From Mycolicibacterium hodleri (GTDB lineage: Bacteria; Actinomycetota; Actinomycetes; Mycobacteriales; Mycobacteriaceae), in the NCBI RefSeq assembly GCF_006439015.1, contig NZ_RCZG01000005.1, forward strand, positions 364,440 through 428,439: a stretch of DNA of 64,000 nucleotides, written 5' to 3'. Positions within the stretch are counted from its first letter, which is position 1. Every line of letters starts with the position of its first letter. The notes below the pieces were generated by a model that was given only the letters and a program-made list of their open reading frames with translations, was not told the origin of the DNA and did not search any database. A program made the translations under genes and the position numbers. Shown here one piece after another: positions 18,356 through 27,128 of the stretch.

Positions 18356-19246
18356 ATGACCATCATCGCCGGTTTCAGCTCGAGCAGACACGGCCCTGCT
18401 CCCCTCAACCTGGCCGCACAGGTCGCCCGCGGTACGGGCGACAAGATCATCGCGACGGCCATCATCGAACGGCCGTGGCCACCGCGGAACGATCCCGTCG
18501 AGAACGAATACTTGCACTACGTCACCGAGCAAGCTGCGCAGTCGCTCGACCGCGTGGTGGGCGACCTGGCCGACGACCTCGACATCTCGACGGTGATCCA
18601 CCATTCGACCTCCATTCCCACGGGTTTGATCGAACTTGCGGCCATTCACCAGGCGAACCTCGTCGTCGTCGGATCCTCGTCCTCCGGGCTGCTGGGCAGG
18701 GTCGGGCTCGGCAGCGTGACCGAGAGGCTGGTCCACACCGCGGCGGTTCCCGTGGCGATCGCCCCCCGCGGATATGCGCCGGGATCGTCGCCGGTGCGCC
18801 GACTCACTGCTGCGTACGGCGGCGAGTCCGACGTGAATGGCCTGGTCGCCACGGCCGCCGAACTCGCGACGACGTGGTCGGTGCCGCTGCGGGTCGTGTC
18901 GTTCGCGGTGCGGCCGGTTCGCATGTTCGCCGGTTCGATCGAGATGTCAGCCGAGGACCTCGTCGTGCGACAGTGGTCGCGGCGGACGTACGACGATGTG
19001 GTCAAGCAGCTCAACGCCGTTCGTGCACGCATCCCGGTCCCGGACGTCGACGTAGTGGTCGGTAGCGGACACGACTGGCACGAAGCGGTGGAGGCTGTGC
19101 CATGGCAGGCCGGCGACATGCTGCTGCTCGGTTCGGGCGCGGCAGGGCCCGCGTCGCACGTCTTCCTGGGCTCTGCTGCCTCGAAGATCCTCCGCCACGC
19201 CCCCGTTCCGGTGATGATCGTGCCGCGACACCAGACGTCGTTCTAG
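18356..19246 (+). CDS. Tandem universal stress protein
   Basis: The 296-aa protein has two Usp domains (about 1-140 and 150-296). The first ends with the ATP-binding style motif 'VVVGSSSSGLLGRVGLGSVTERLVHTAAVPVAIAPR'; the second ends with 'LLLGSGAAGPASHVFLGSAASKILRHAPVPVMIVPR'. Both fit G-x2-G-x9-G(S/T). It starts 11 bp after the permease gene, whose own tail is Usp-like, so the pair likely works together in stress control of transport. Start ATG 18356. Confidence 0.9.
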   Translation: MTIIAGFSSSRHGPAPLNLAAQVARGTGDKIIATAIIERPWPPRNDPVENEYLHYVTEQAAQSLDRVVGDLADDLDISTVIHHSTSIPTGLIELAAIHQANLVVVGSSSSGLLGRVGLGSVTERLVHTAAVPVAIAPRGYAPGSSPVRRLTAAYGGESDVNGLVATAAELATTWSVPLRVVSFAVRPVRMFAGSIEMSAEDLVVRQWSRRTYDDVVKQLNAVRARIPVPDVDVVVGSGHDWHEAVEAVPWQAGDMLLLGSGAAGPASHVFLGSAASKILRHAPVPVMIVPRHQTSF

Positions 19247-19311
19247 TTGGGCGCCTCGGTCGTGCTGCCAGCCAAGTTGGCAGCGGAGCGGCATTCGCGG
19301 ATGCTAAAGGG

Positions 19312-20109
19312 GTGACGGATCCGGCGCCGCTCCGAGGATGGGACGCGTTCCGCCCGCTGGACCTGCTGGCCAACACCGGCGTCGCAGCCGCCTACAAGAC
19401 GATGTTCATCACACTGCGCCAGCTCGTGGTGGGCAGGCGCCTGACGGTGCGCGTCGGCTCACCAGAAGACGGCATCCTGGTGCTCACGGTCACCCGCTTC
19501 AGCTCGGAGATGGACCTCAGACGGTTGGCGTGGGGAGGACATCACGACGTCCGCCTCGAGGCCACCGACATCTCCTGGCGCGACTACGAATTCAACCGCG
19601 CCGACGTCACGCTGCACAACTTGCACTTCCGAGGGAGCCTTCGGCCGACGGAGCTGGTCGCCTCCCCCGTCGAGTTGACGCTCGAGCTGCCTACCCCCGC
19701 GCTCGACGACCTGTTCCGGTGGGCGGCGCCACGGCTGTCGGGCGAGGTGGGGCCCGATGGGATCGCCCGCCTGCACTTCGCCAAGCGCCGCGGCAGCGGG
19801 CACGTCGAGGTCGACGCCCGCCTGGACGGTTCGACGCTGTGGGTTACGCCCCGCGCCGTCGTTCGGCGTAGACGGTGGATCTTGCCCGCCCGCACCCCGT
19901 CGTACCGAGTGCGCCTCCCCGAGTTGCCGAATGGCCTGCAACTGACGTCGATCGATTTCGCCCCAGGCATCGTGCGGCTTACGGGCACCCTGCCGGAATG
20001 GCGTACGGACATGCCGCGAACCCGGCTTGAGGGCGTCATAGGCCAGCTCAGCGTGGTCGGCAGGCCGTTGAGCCTCATCTGGTCCGGCGCTACCGACTCG
20101 CGGCGCTAG
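19312..20109 (+). CDS. LmeA-like lipid-binding (DUF2993-type) protein
   Basis: The protein is 265 aa from the GTG at 19312. It is a mostly beta-strand protein with long amphipathic repeats, such as 'ELTLELPTPALDDLFRWAAPRLSG' and 'LTSIDFAPGIVRLTG'. It resembles the LmeA/DUF2993 group of mycobacterial phospholipid-binding proteins, but no signal peptide is visible. The assignment is moderate and function is inferred only from general likeness. It lies 9 bp before the SGNH hydrolase gene and is probably co-transcribed with it. Confidence 0.6.
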   Translation: MTDPAPLRGWDAFRPLDLLANTGVAAAYKTMFITLRQLVVGRRLTVRVGSPEDGILVLTVTRFSSEMDLRRLAWGGHHDVRLEATDISWRDYEFNRADVTLHNLHFRGSLRPTELVASPVELTLELPTPALDDLFRWAAPRLSGEVGPDGIARLHFAKRRGSGHVEVDARLDGSTLWVTPRAVVRRRRWILPARTPSYRVRLPELPNGLQLTSIDFAPGIVRLTGTLPEWRTDMPRTRLEGVIGQLSVVGRPLSLIWSGATDSRR

Positions 20110-20118
20110 AGTGCGCTC

Positions 20119-20940
20119 GTGGCGGACGAGTCGTATCTGCGGTACGTCGCTCTCGGCGACAGCCAGACCGAGGGTCTCTGGGACGGTGACGACACCTCAG
20201 GGGTCGCGGGCTTTGCCGACCGGCTGGCCGCCCGGCTCGACGAACGGCATACCGGCGTGCTCTACGCAAACTTGGCCGTGCGAGGGCGCCGCATCCGCGA
20301 CGTCCTCGAGAGTCAGTTGCCTGCGGCCGTCGCAATGCGGCCCGACCTGATCACCAGCTGCATCGGGATGAATGACGTCACCCGGCCCGGCAAGAGCTTC
20401 GCCAAGGCGCTCGAGGACATTGACCTGTTGCACGACCGGCTCGCCGAGACCGGCGCCACCGTCGTCACGACCACGTTTCCCGACTTGGAGAAGATTCTGC
20501 CGGTGGGGCGCGTCCTCGGAACCCGGGTGGTGCGGATCAACGCGGTGATCCGGGCGGCGGCGGCGCGGCACGGCTTCCGGCTGGTCGACCTCTACGTGGC
20601 GGAGTCGATGGGTGATCCGGACGTCTGGAGTTCAGACCGCGTGCACGGCTCGCCGGCTGGGCACACACTGTTCGCCGCCGCAGCCGCAGAAGCACTGGAA
20701 CTACCTGGGAGCAACCATGATTGGGCGATTTCGAATCCGGCTGCGGTCGCCCCGGATTTCCGGTCGAGGATGTATTCGCAAGCATTGTGGACGCAGAATC
20801 TGCTGATGCCGTATCTCTGGCGACACGTCCGCGGGCTGTCGAGCGGCAATGGACGCGATCCGAAGCGCCCTCGGCTGCAGCCCGTGGTGTCAGTCCCAGA
20901 AGCCCTAGAAGCCCTAGAAGCCGCCGAGTCCTCCGAGTAG
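20119..20940 (+). CDS. SGNH/GDSL hydrolase
   Basis: The 273-aa protein carries the SGNH blocks in order: 'VALGDSQTEG' (nucleophile Ser), a Gly in 'LAVRGRRIRD', 'CIGMNDVTRPG' (Asn) and 'DRVHGSPAGHTLFA' (Asp and His). It is an esterase or lipase acting on an unknown ester. The start is GTG. A basic C-terminal tail and a final run with the repeat EALEALEA end the protein. The last 27 bp overlap the convergent DUF732-type gene. Confidence 0.9.
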   Translation: MADESYLRYVALGDSQTEGLWDGDDTSGVAGFADRLAARLDERHTGVLYANLAVRGRRIRDVLESQLPAAVAMRPDLITSCIGMNDVTRPGKSFAKALEDIDLLHDRLAETGATVVTTTFPDLEKILPVGRVLGTRVVRINAVIRAAAARHGFRLVDLYVAESMGDPDVWSSDRVHGSPAGHTLFAAAAAEALELPGSNHDWAISNPAAVAPDFRSRMYSQALWTQNLLMPYLWRHVRGLSSGNGRDPKRPRLQPVVSVPEALEALEAAESSE

Positions 20941-21294
20941 TCCCAACGGAATTGGGGACTCGCCATTGGCCAGCGACGCCATGGCGCCAGGGCAGAACGC
21001 GGCGATCGCCAGTCCGGTGAACATGGTGCCGGGTCCCAGCGACATGCCGCCGGTGTCGGCGACCCGCGCGGCGGTGTCCGCCAGGTCCTGTCCGGGCTGC
21101 GACAGCATCGGGCACACCGACTGCCCCAGGTCGGCTGCCTGGGCGGGATCGGCCGTGCCGATGCCTGCGGTGCCCAACGAGTCGATGAAGTCGGTGGTGG
21201 GGTCCGCCGAGGCGGGTGCCGCGACCAGCATCGCGGCGCACATGGCGCCGCCGGCCACGACGACGATGCGGGCGGTGAAGTTTTTGCTGTCCAC
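20914..21294 (-). CDS. Small secreted DUF732-type protein
   Basis: The protein is 126 aa from a GTG at 21294, which puts a good signal peptide first (cleavage near PASADP). The mature part has 'DFIDSLGTAGIGTADPAQAADLGQSVC' and a second Cys in 'AFCPGAMASL', the pattern of the mycobacterial DUF732 exported family with one disulphide. It ends in a Gly/Leu-rich run. It is the last gene of a likely three-gene minus-strand unit. Confidence 0.8.
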   Translation of the reverse strand: MDSKNFTARIVVVAGGAMCAAMLVAAPASADPTTDFIDSLGTAGIGTADPAQAADLGQSVCPMLSQPGQDLADTAARVADTGGMSLGPGTMFTGLAIAAFCPGAMASLANGESPIPLGLLGGLGGF

Positions 21295-21332
21295 GGGCAA
21301 GAGAGTACGGCGGATCGCGATGATCGGCCGAA

Positions 21333-21896
21333 TCAGACGCCGGTCCACACGTCGTCGATCTGGCCACCGACGTCGATGATCTTGGCCTTCGCGGACTCGG
21401 GGCTGTCGATCTCGCCGGCGACGTGCTGGGAGATGAACCGCTTGATCTCGGCGTCCACACCGCCCACGATTCGCAGCACTTCGGCGCGAAGCGTCGTCGA
21501 CGTGATGTGGATCGAGATGTCGGAGGGACGGGGCTTCTCGACGTCGAGGATCAAGGCCAGCGGGTGGGCGGCGATCGCCGTGGCTCGCAGGGCGATCTCG
21601 CCGAACACCATGAAGCGCGGCTTGTCGATGCGCAGGTCGATGACCAGTTCGATCTCCAGCGGGATCTGGATGTTGAAGGTGATCTGGTCACCGAGTTTGC
21701 GCGTCACCGCGGGGTCCTGGACCTTCACCCTGGCGGTGACCTTGGCGATCTTCCCGGGTCCCTGGGCCATCGGACCCATGGTGAACTCATCGCCGGCAAT
21801 CTGAGCGATCGCAGCACCGACGCGCTGCTCGGTGACGGCGATCTCGAAGAATCTGCGACCGAATTCCTCGTACGTCATGGCGTCGTGGTCAGGCAT
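21333..21896 (-). CDS. Conserved hypothetical protein
   Basis: This 187-aa cytoplasmic-looking protein is mostly beta strands ('ITFNIQIPLEIELVIDLRID') with a helical C-terminus and no cysteines. I do not recognise a catalytic motif. The fold impression is of a lipid-binding or barrel-like protein, but this is weak. It follows the NTF2-like gene by 15 bp and precedes the DUF732-type gene by 38 bp, so it belongs to the same transcription unit. Confidence 0.7.
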   Translation of the reverse strand: MPDHDAMTYEEFGRRFFEIAVTEQRVGAAIAQIAGDEFTMGPMAQGPGKIAKVTARVKVQDPAVTRKLGDQITFNIQIPLEIELVIDLRIDKPRFMVFGEIALRATAIAAHPLALILDVEKPRPSDISIHITSTTLRAEVLRIVGGVDAEIKRFISQHVAGEIDSPESAKAKIIDVGGQIDDVWTGV

Positions 21897-21911
21897 GGTT
21901 CAAATACCTTG

Positions 21912-22709
21912 TCACGTCCATTGTTCGTCGGCGAATACCCTCACCGCACGAATTCGCACCGGTCGTGTCTCGACGTCGGCGAACAGCACCAATCGGCATC
22001 CGTCACGGTGGACTCGCGCGGCGACACAATGGCCGGCGCGGATCATCCCGTCCCAGCGCGCGCCGTGGAGCAGGGCGACCAGCTCCGAGGTGCCGATCCG
22101 TTCGTCGTCTCCCCTGGTGACGGACAGGGCGTTGGCCAGTCGTCGCTTGACCGCGACCTGATCGCCCGCGCAGGCATCGTCGAGCAGTCTGCCCACGTGC
22201 TGCTTACCGCGGACGGTCGTGCCGAGGAAACCGGACAGGAAGCCGACGGTCCCGGCCAATTTCTGGTTGCGCAGCAGCGCCCGGGAGAGCTGCATGCCTG
22301 CGGGCACGGCCCTGAGGCCATTGCGGGCGAATTGCCACATCATCGCTGGAAGCTCCCAAAACGCTTGCAGCCGGCTGATTCTCAGCGAGTCGTCGAGGTC
22401 GTAACGCAGGAAGGCGGGGATCAGCATCGCCACCGACGGGCCCATCCGCACCTCCACGGTCACGTCGCGGATGACGGTCGACCCGAAGACGACGTCGCCA
22501 CCGCGGTGGAAGGTGATGGCCCTCGGCCCGATGAAGGTGTCGTAGAAGCGTTCGATCTGCGCGCGCCCACGGTGCGGCCGAGAACCGACGGGATCCTCGA
22601 CGCGGGCGTCTGCGGCGAACACCGCGACCCACCCCTCGCGGTCGTGGGCGCCCGCGGCCTGCGGTGAACGTTCGACGGCGGCGATCGACTCGGCCGGTGT
22701 GGCGGACAT
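21912..22709 (-). CDS. Double NTF2/SnoaL-like protein
   Basis: The protein is 265 aa from ATG 22709. The N-terminal half is a SnoaL/ketosteroid-isomerase-like domain ('AAGAHDREGWVAVFAADARVEDPVG', 'RFYDTFIG'). The second half (about 165-265) looks like a further NTF2-like domain with 'RGDDERIGTSELVALLHGARW'. Such proteins often act on steroid or polyketide-like small molecules, but no catalytic pair can be fixed here. An upstream GTG is possible (codons VTV before the ATG). Confidence 0.75.
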   Translation of the reverse strand: MSATPAESIAAVERSPQAAGAHDREGWVAVFAADARVEDPVGSRPHRGRAQIERFYDTFIGPRAITFHRGGDVVFGSTVIRDVTVEVRMGPSVAMLIPAFLRYDLDDSLRISRLQAFWELPAMMWQFARNGLRAVPAGMQLSRALLRNQKLAGTVGFLSGFLGTTVRGKQHVGRLLDDACAGDQVAVKRRLANALSVTRGDDERIGTSELVALLHGARWDGMIRAGHCVAARVHRDGCRLVLFADVETRPVRIRAVRVFADEQWT

Positions 22710-22826
22710 GACCGTCACCTTTCCCTCTGTTCGCTCTCGAGGGAGCGTCGTGGCGAACATTGCCTTCGACCTGCACACTGGTGGAAGCGCCATCACCCTC
22801 GAGTCGGCGCAGACGAGGAGACCGTC

Positions 22827-23180
22827 ATGAGCCAGAATCCCTTCGGTATCAACCCCGAGGACTTCGACCGGGTGATGCGTGAGGCAAGCGACGGGCTGAA
22901 GGAAGCGCTGGGCCGGATGGGCAAGCAGGCGGGCTGGGCGACGCTTCTCGACGAGTTCACCAGGGGCACCCGTCCCAAGGCCGAGCCCGAGACCACGGGT
23001 GAGACGGGCGACGGCGTGTGGTCGATCTACACGGTCGACGAGACGGGCGGCGCCCACATCGAAGAGGTCTACCCGACGGAGCTGGACGCGTTGCGCGCCA
23101 ACAAGAACAACACCGACGCGGGCCGCAAGGTGCGGTTCCTGCCCTATGGCATCGCGGTCAGCGTCCTCGACGGCGAGTAG
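22827..23180 (+). CDS. Conserved actinobacterial hypothetical protein
   Basis: This 117-aa protein has an N-terminal helical part ('NPFGINPEDFDRVMREASDGLKEAL') and a compact C-terminal beta part ('VWSIYTVDETGGAHIEEVYPTELDALRANKNNT'). It has no cysteines, signal peptide or membrane segment. I do not know its function. A ribosome site (GAGGAG) precedes the ATG. It is divergent from the NTF2-like operon. Confidence 0.75.
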   Translation: MSQNPFGINPEDFDRVMREASDGLKEALGRMGKQAGWATLLDEFTRGTRPKAEPETTGETGDGVWSIYTVDETGGAHIEEVYPTELDALRANKNNTDAGRKVRFLPYGIAVSVLDGE

Positions 23181-23290
23181 CGGCCAGCACACTCGATCGA
23201 AAGCGCACGCCTCCTCGGCGATACCCGTTAGGCTTTGCCGAACGTCGCTGGAGCCGCCCCGGCGGCGACGTGTTCGAGGAGGAGCATCAC

Positions 23291-23722
23291 ATGATTCGCG
23301 AACTGACGGTCGCCGCGGCGATCGCCGGGGCAGCCATTGCACTGGCGCCGTCGGCCGTGGCCGACCCGGGTCCGATGTATCCGGACGATCCCAGCCATTA
23401 CGACACGTCGGCCACCGACGTGCCCGGGATGAACTACCAGGCCTCTCTGGGTGCGCCCTGCGACAATTACCAGCTCTTCACGTTCGGCCGCAGCCGTGGC
23501 GGTTCGACGGTGGTCTGCCACTACATCCCGAACCAGTGGCCGCCGGTGTACACCGGTTTCTGGGTGTCGTCGTACCCGTTGAAGGGTGTCCAGGAGATCG
23601 GTGCGCCGTGCGACGGCCCCAAAGGTGCGGCTCAGGCGCCCGACGGTCGCCCGATGGTGTGCCTTGGCGATCAGGGTTGGCAGCCGGGCACCTTGACCGG
23701 TGCCGGTTTCTTCCCCGGCTGA
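23291..23722 (+). CDS. Small secreted protein with four cysteines
   Basis: The protein is 143 aa from ATG 23291, preceded by GAGGAGGAG. It has a classic signal peptide (cleavage near SAVADP). The mature domain carries four Cys ('GAPCDNYQLF', 'VVCHYIPN', 'GAPCDGPKG', 'MVCLGDQ') and aromatic-rich segments. It is a typical exported mycobacterial protein of unknown role. Confidence 0.8.
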   Translation: MIRELTVAAAIAGAAIALAPSAVADPGPMYPDDPSHYDTSATDVPGMNYQASLGAPCDNYQLFTFGRSRGGSTVVCHYIPNQWPPVYTGFWVSSYPLKGVQEIGAPCDGPKGAAQAPDGRPMVCLGDQGWQPGTLTGAGFFPG

Positions 23723-23735
23723 TCGCTCGACCCCA

Positions 23736-23766
23736 GACCATACGGACCCAACGCCCCTGTATGGTC
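23736..23766. promoter_or_regulatory. Perfect inverted repeat before the acyl-CoA ligase gene
   Basis: Eight-base arms GACCATAC and GTATGGTC are separated by 15 bp. The right arm covers a possible ATG at 23761, which favours ATG 23773 as the true start. The repeat could be an operator for a regulator of the ligase gene, or a weak hairpin after the secreted-protein gene. No matching copy was found nearby. Confidence 0.45.
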
Positions 23767-23772
23767 AGATCC

Positions 23773-25437
23773 ATGGGTAGTTCGACTAACTTCAACCTGT
23801 CCGACGTCTTCAGTGCCGTGGCGGAGGCCATTCCCAGTCAGACGTTCCTGGTGTGGCGGGGTCGTCGGCTCTCCTACGGCGACGTGAACCGCCGGGTCGG
23901 CGGCTTCGCCAATTACCTGTCGTCGGTCGGCCTGGGATCCCACATCGAACGCAACGCACTGGCGGGCCACGAGTCCGGCCAGGACCACCTCGGCATCTAC
24001 CTGCGCAACGGCAACGAGTACCTCGAAGCGATGATCGGCTCGTACCGGGCCCGCGTGGCGCCGTTCAACGTCAGCTATCGCTACGTCGAGGACGAGCTGC
24101 TCTACCTGCTCACCGACTCCACGTCCAAGGCGTTGGTCTATCCGGCCGAGTTTGCGCCACGGGTGGCCGCGATCCGCGACCGTCTGCCGAATTTGCGCGT
24201 GCTGATCCAGGTCGCCGATCACTCCGGGAACGAGTTGCTGCCCGGCGCCGTCGACTACGAGGCCGTCCTCGCCACCCCGACGCCCGCCGGGGGCCTGCCG
24301 ACGCCGTCGGGCGACGATCTCTACATCCTCTACACCGGTGGCACCACCGGGATGCCGAAAGGTGTCCTGTGGCGCCAGCACGACATCTTCCTGTCGTCGA
24401 TGGGTGGCCGGCCATGGGGCAGTGACCAAGCGCTTACCTCCTATGAGGAGTTGGCCGACAAGGCGCGGTCCTCCGGGGGCGCGATGTCGATGATGATGAT
24501 CCCGCCATTCATGCACGGCGCCGCCCAGTGGGCCGCCTTCAACGCCGTCACCATGGGCGGACGGATCGTGATCCCCGACGACGTCGAGCGGATGCGGCCC
24601 GCCGAAGTGCTGCGGCTGGCCGCCGAGGAGAAGGTGCTGAGCTTGCCGGTGGTGGGCGACGCGATCGCCCGCCCGCTGCTCGATGAGATCGAGTCCGGCG
24701 ACTACGACCTGTCGGGCTTGTTCACCATCACCAATGGCGGTGCCCCGCTGTCGCCGACGGTGCGCGATCGCATCCTCGCGGCGCTCCCCCACCTGATGCT
24801 GCTCGACGCGGTCGGCGCCTCGGAGTCCGGCGCGCAGATGAGCACCGCGACGACGGCGGGCGCCGAGACCCAGGCCGCGACGTTCACCCCACAGTCCGAC
24901 ACCGCGGTCGTCTCGGCGGAGCTCGACCGCGTGCTGCAGCCGGGTGAGGGTCAAGGCTGGCTGGCGCGCCGCGATCTGATCCCGTTGGGGTATCTGGGCG
25001 ACGAAGCGAAGACCGCCAAGACCTTTCCGACGATCGGCGGCGTGCGCTGGTCAGTGCCTGGCGATCGCGCGGATGTGTTGTCCGACGGGAGAATTCAGTT
25101 GCTCGGACGCGACTCGGTGACAATAAATTCCGGTGGCGAGAAGATATTCGTCGAGGAGGTGGAGCGCGCGATCGCCGCGCATCCCAGCGTGTACGACGTC
25201 GTGGTGGTGGGCAGGCCGTCGGAGCGCTGGGGCAGCGAGGTGGTGGCCGTAGTGCAGTTGGCGGACGGGGCCGAGGCCGGCGACGAGGACCTCATCGACG
25301 TGTGCAGGAAGTCAATCGCGCGCTACAAGATTCCGAAGGCGTTCATCAGGACGCCGAAGGTGGTGCGCTCCCCCGCGGGAAAAGCCGACTACCGCTGGGC
25401 CAAGGACGTGGCGACCGAGGGCGTCAGATCGGAATAG
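23773..25437 (+). CDS. Acyl-CoA synthetase (FadD-type)
   Basis: The 554-aa protein is an ANL-superfamily ligase that adenylates a carboxylic acid and joins it to CoA. Visible motifs: the P-loop 'YILYTGGTTGMPKGVLW' (A3), the middle 'LLDAVGASESGA' region (A5), and 'LLGRDSVTINSGGEKIFVEEVE' (A8). The catalytic Lys of the C-lobe is in 'RSPAGKADYRWAK'. Length and style resemble mycobacterial FadD enzymes acting on fatty or sterol-side-chain acids, but I cannot assign a FadD number. The 3' end overlaps the convergent gene by 49 bp. Confidence 0.9.
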   Translation: MGSSTNFNLSDVFSAVAEAIPSQTFLVWRGRRLSYGDVNRRVGGFANYLSSVGLGSHIERNALAGHESGQDHLGIYLRNGNEYLEAMIGSYRARVAPFNVSYRYVEDELLYLLTDSTSKALVYPAEFAPRVAAIRDRLPNLRVLIQVADHSGNELLPGAVDYEAVLATPTPAGGLPTPSGDDLYILYTGGTTGMPKGVLWRQHDIFLSSMGGRPWGSDQALTSYEELADKARSSGGAMSMMMIPPFMHGAAQWAAFNAVTMGGRIVIPDDVERMRPAEVLRLAAEEKVLSLPVVGDAIARPLLDEIESGDYDLSGLFTITNGGAPLSPTVRDRILAALPHLMLLDAVGASESGAQMSTATTAGAETQAATFTPQSDTAVVSAELDRVLQPGEGQGWLARRDLIPLGYLGDEAKTAKTFPTIGGVRWSVPGDRADVLSDGRIQLLGRDSVTINSGGEKIFVEEVERAIAAHPSVYDVVVVGRPSERWGSEVVAVVQLADGAEAGDEDLIDVCRKSIARYKIPKAFIRTPKVVRSPAGKADYRWAKDVATEGVRSE

Positions 25438-25961
25438 GCGGCGCGGACGCCAACCCGCCCACGGAAGGTCTCGGTGGGGGCGACCGGCTCGGATAGGCCG
25501 AGAGCGGCGAGGGCGTAGCCCTTGAAGGCGCGGGCGGCGGCGCTCAGTTCGTGCTCGACCGGGTCGAGGCCGCGCTCGAGGCCTTCGGGCCAGGAGTCGT
25601 CGCCCCAGACCAGAACCTCGCCGACGCCACGTTTCACGGCAAGCAGGGCCTCCGCTCGGAGTTCGGGGTCGGCGTGCAGTGCGTCAGCCGACGCGGCGAG
25701 TGCGACCGACCGTGCCGGCGCGGCACTGTCCTCTTCGTCATCTCGCGGTTCGGTGTTCACGCCGAGGATTTGCATCACTCGCATGTCGCAACCGCCGGTG
25801 ACCACGACGTTCACGTCCCAGCCCGCCTTGGAGCGGTCGTAGAGCCAGCCGCCGGCCGAGCGCACCAGGTCGGCGACGTCGACCGCGGTGACCTCGAGTT
25901 GGTATTTACCCGGTTCGCCGTTGGCGACCTTGGTTCGGGTACCAAACGTCCGTGCGCTCAT
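25389..25961 (-). CDS. Conserved mycobacterial hypothetical protein
   Basis: This 190-aa protein opens with 'VANGEPGKYQLEVTAVDVADLVRSAGGWLYDRSKAGWDVNVVV'. It has an acidic patch (PRDDEEDS) in the middle and a helical Ala-rich second half. I see no signal peptide, membrane helix or catalytic motif. Its tail overlaps the end of the ligase gene on the opposite strand by 49 bp. Function unknown. Confidence 0.65.
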   Translation of the reverse strand: MSARTFGTRTKVANGEPGKYQLEVTAVDVADLVRSAGGWLYDRSKAGWDVNVVVTGGCDMRVMQILGVNTEPRDDEEDSAAPARSVALAASADALHADPELRAEALLAVKRGVGEVLVWGDDSWPEGLERGLDPVEHELSAAARAFKGYALAALGLSEPVAPTETFRGRVGVRAAYSDLTPSVATSLAQR

Positions 25962-26138
25962 CGCATTCCACCTCAGGGGCTAGTCAAGTGCGGTTCACCG
26001 AGCCTATCGCGGCATCAACCTCGAGCGTGACATTTTTCTAGCGATCTGTAAAGCAACGATTTGGTTGCCAGGCTAATGGTGGCCCCTGCCGGTACCGCGG
26101 AGAACCGGATGCCGAACCGCGGTGCCAATCGAACCGGC

Positions 26139-27017
26139 CTACTTGGACAGAGTGAACTGGCAGAGGTCGGTGTAGCCCTTGTGGAAGAAGTTGGCGCAGC
26201 CGGTCAGGTACGTCATGTACCGCTCGTACATCTCCTCGCCCTGCAACGCGACGGCCTCGTCGTGCTTGGATTCCAGCGTGGCCGACCAGATGTCGAGGGT
26301 CTTCGCGTAGTGCGCGCCCAACTTGTGGATTCGGTCGATGCTGAAGCCGGCCTCGGTGGAGAATTTCTCGACCTCGGCGATGATCGGGATCTGGCCGCCC
26401 GGGAAGATCACCTCGGCGATGAACTTGGTGAACTTGAGCAGCGTCATCGTGACGGGGAGGTTGCGTTCCACTCGCTCGTCGGGTGAGGCCCGCGTGATGG
26501 TGTGTAGGAGCATGACGCCGTCGTCGGGCATCGCGTCGTGGGCCATCTCGAAGAAGCGGGCGTACCTGTTGTGGCCGAAGTGCTCGAACGCGCCGATCGA
26601 GACGATGCGGTCGACGGAGCCGTCGAATTCCTCCCACCCCATGAGTTCGACGCGGCTGCTGCGCTCACTCGACACGTCGGAGAGCACCTTCTCGACGTGC
26701 GCGGCCTGGTTGCGACTCAGCGTCAGGCCGACAACGTTGACGTCGTATTTCTCGATGGCTCGCTTCATCGTCGCCCCCCACCCGCAGCCGATGTCGAGCA
26801 GCGTCATGCCTGGCTTGAGGCCGAGTTTGCCCAGCGCCAGGTCGATCTTGGCGATCTGCGCCTCGTAGAGCGTCATGTCGTCGCGCTCGAAGTAGGCGCA
26901 GCTGTAGGTCTGCGTCTCGTCGAGGAACAGTCGAAAGAATTCGTCGGACAGGTCGTAATGCGCCTGTATGTCGTCGAAATGTGGTGTCAGATCCTGCGTT
27001 TCGTCCTTGGTACTCAC
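26139..27017 (-). CDS. Mycolic acid cyclopropane synthase / methyltransferase (Cma/MmaA type)
   Basis: The protein is 292 aa from GTG 27017, which has AGGAGG 5 bp upstream. It is an S-adenosylmethionine-dependent enzyme that modifies double bonds of mycolic acid precursors. Evidence: 'HYDLSDEFFRLFLDETQTYSCAYF' (family hallmark), SAM motif 'LLDIGCGWGATM', 'IGAFEHFGHNRYARFF' with the catalytic Glu region, and 'FIAEVIFPGGQIPIIAEVE'. Cma, MmaA, PcaA and UmaA differ subtly, so which subtype this is cannot be decided here. It is a strong marker for a mycolate-producing organism. Confidence 0.95.
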   Translation of the reverse strand: MSTKDETQDLTPHFDDIQAHYDLSDEFFRLFLDETQTYSCAYFERDDMTLYEAQIAKIDLALGKLGLKPGMTLLDIGCGWGATMKRAIEKYDVNVVGLTLSRNQAAHVEKVLSDVSSERSSRVELMGWEEFDGSVDRIVSIGAFEHFGHNRYARFFEMAHDAMPDDGVMLLHTITRASPDERVERNLPVTMTLLKFTKFIAEVIFPGGQIPIIAEVEKFSTEAGFSIDRIHKLGAHYAKTLDIWSATLESKHDEAVALQGEEMYERYMTYLTGCANFFHKGYTDLCQFTLSK

Positions 27018-27128
27018 GGGTGCCTCCTCATGTCCGAGCTTCGCGGGCGTCGCTCGCCTCACGGCGGCCGCGGCAATGTTATTACGGTAGCTGCTCGGGT
27101 CCCTGGGAAGGTGCCCGCGCGAGCGTCA

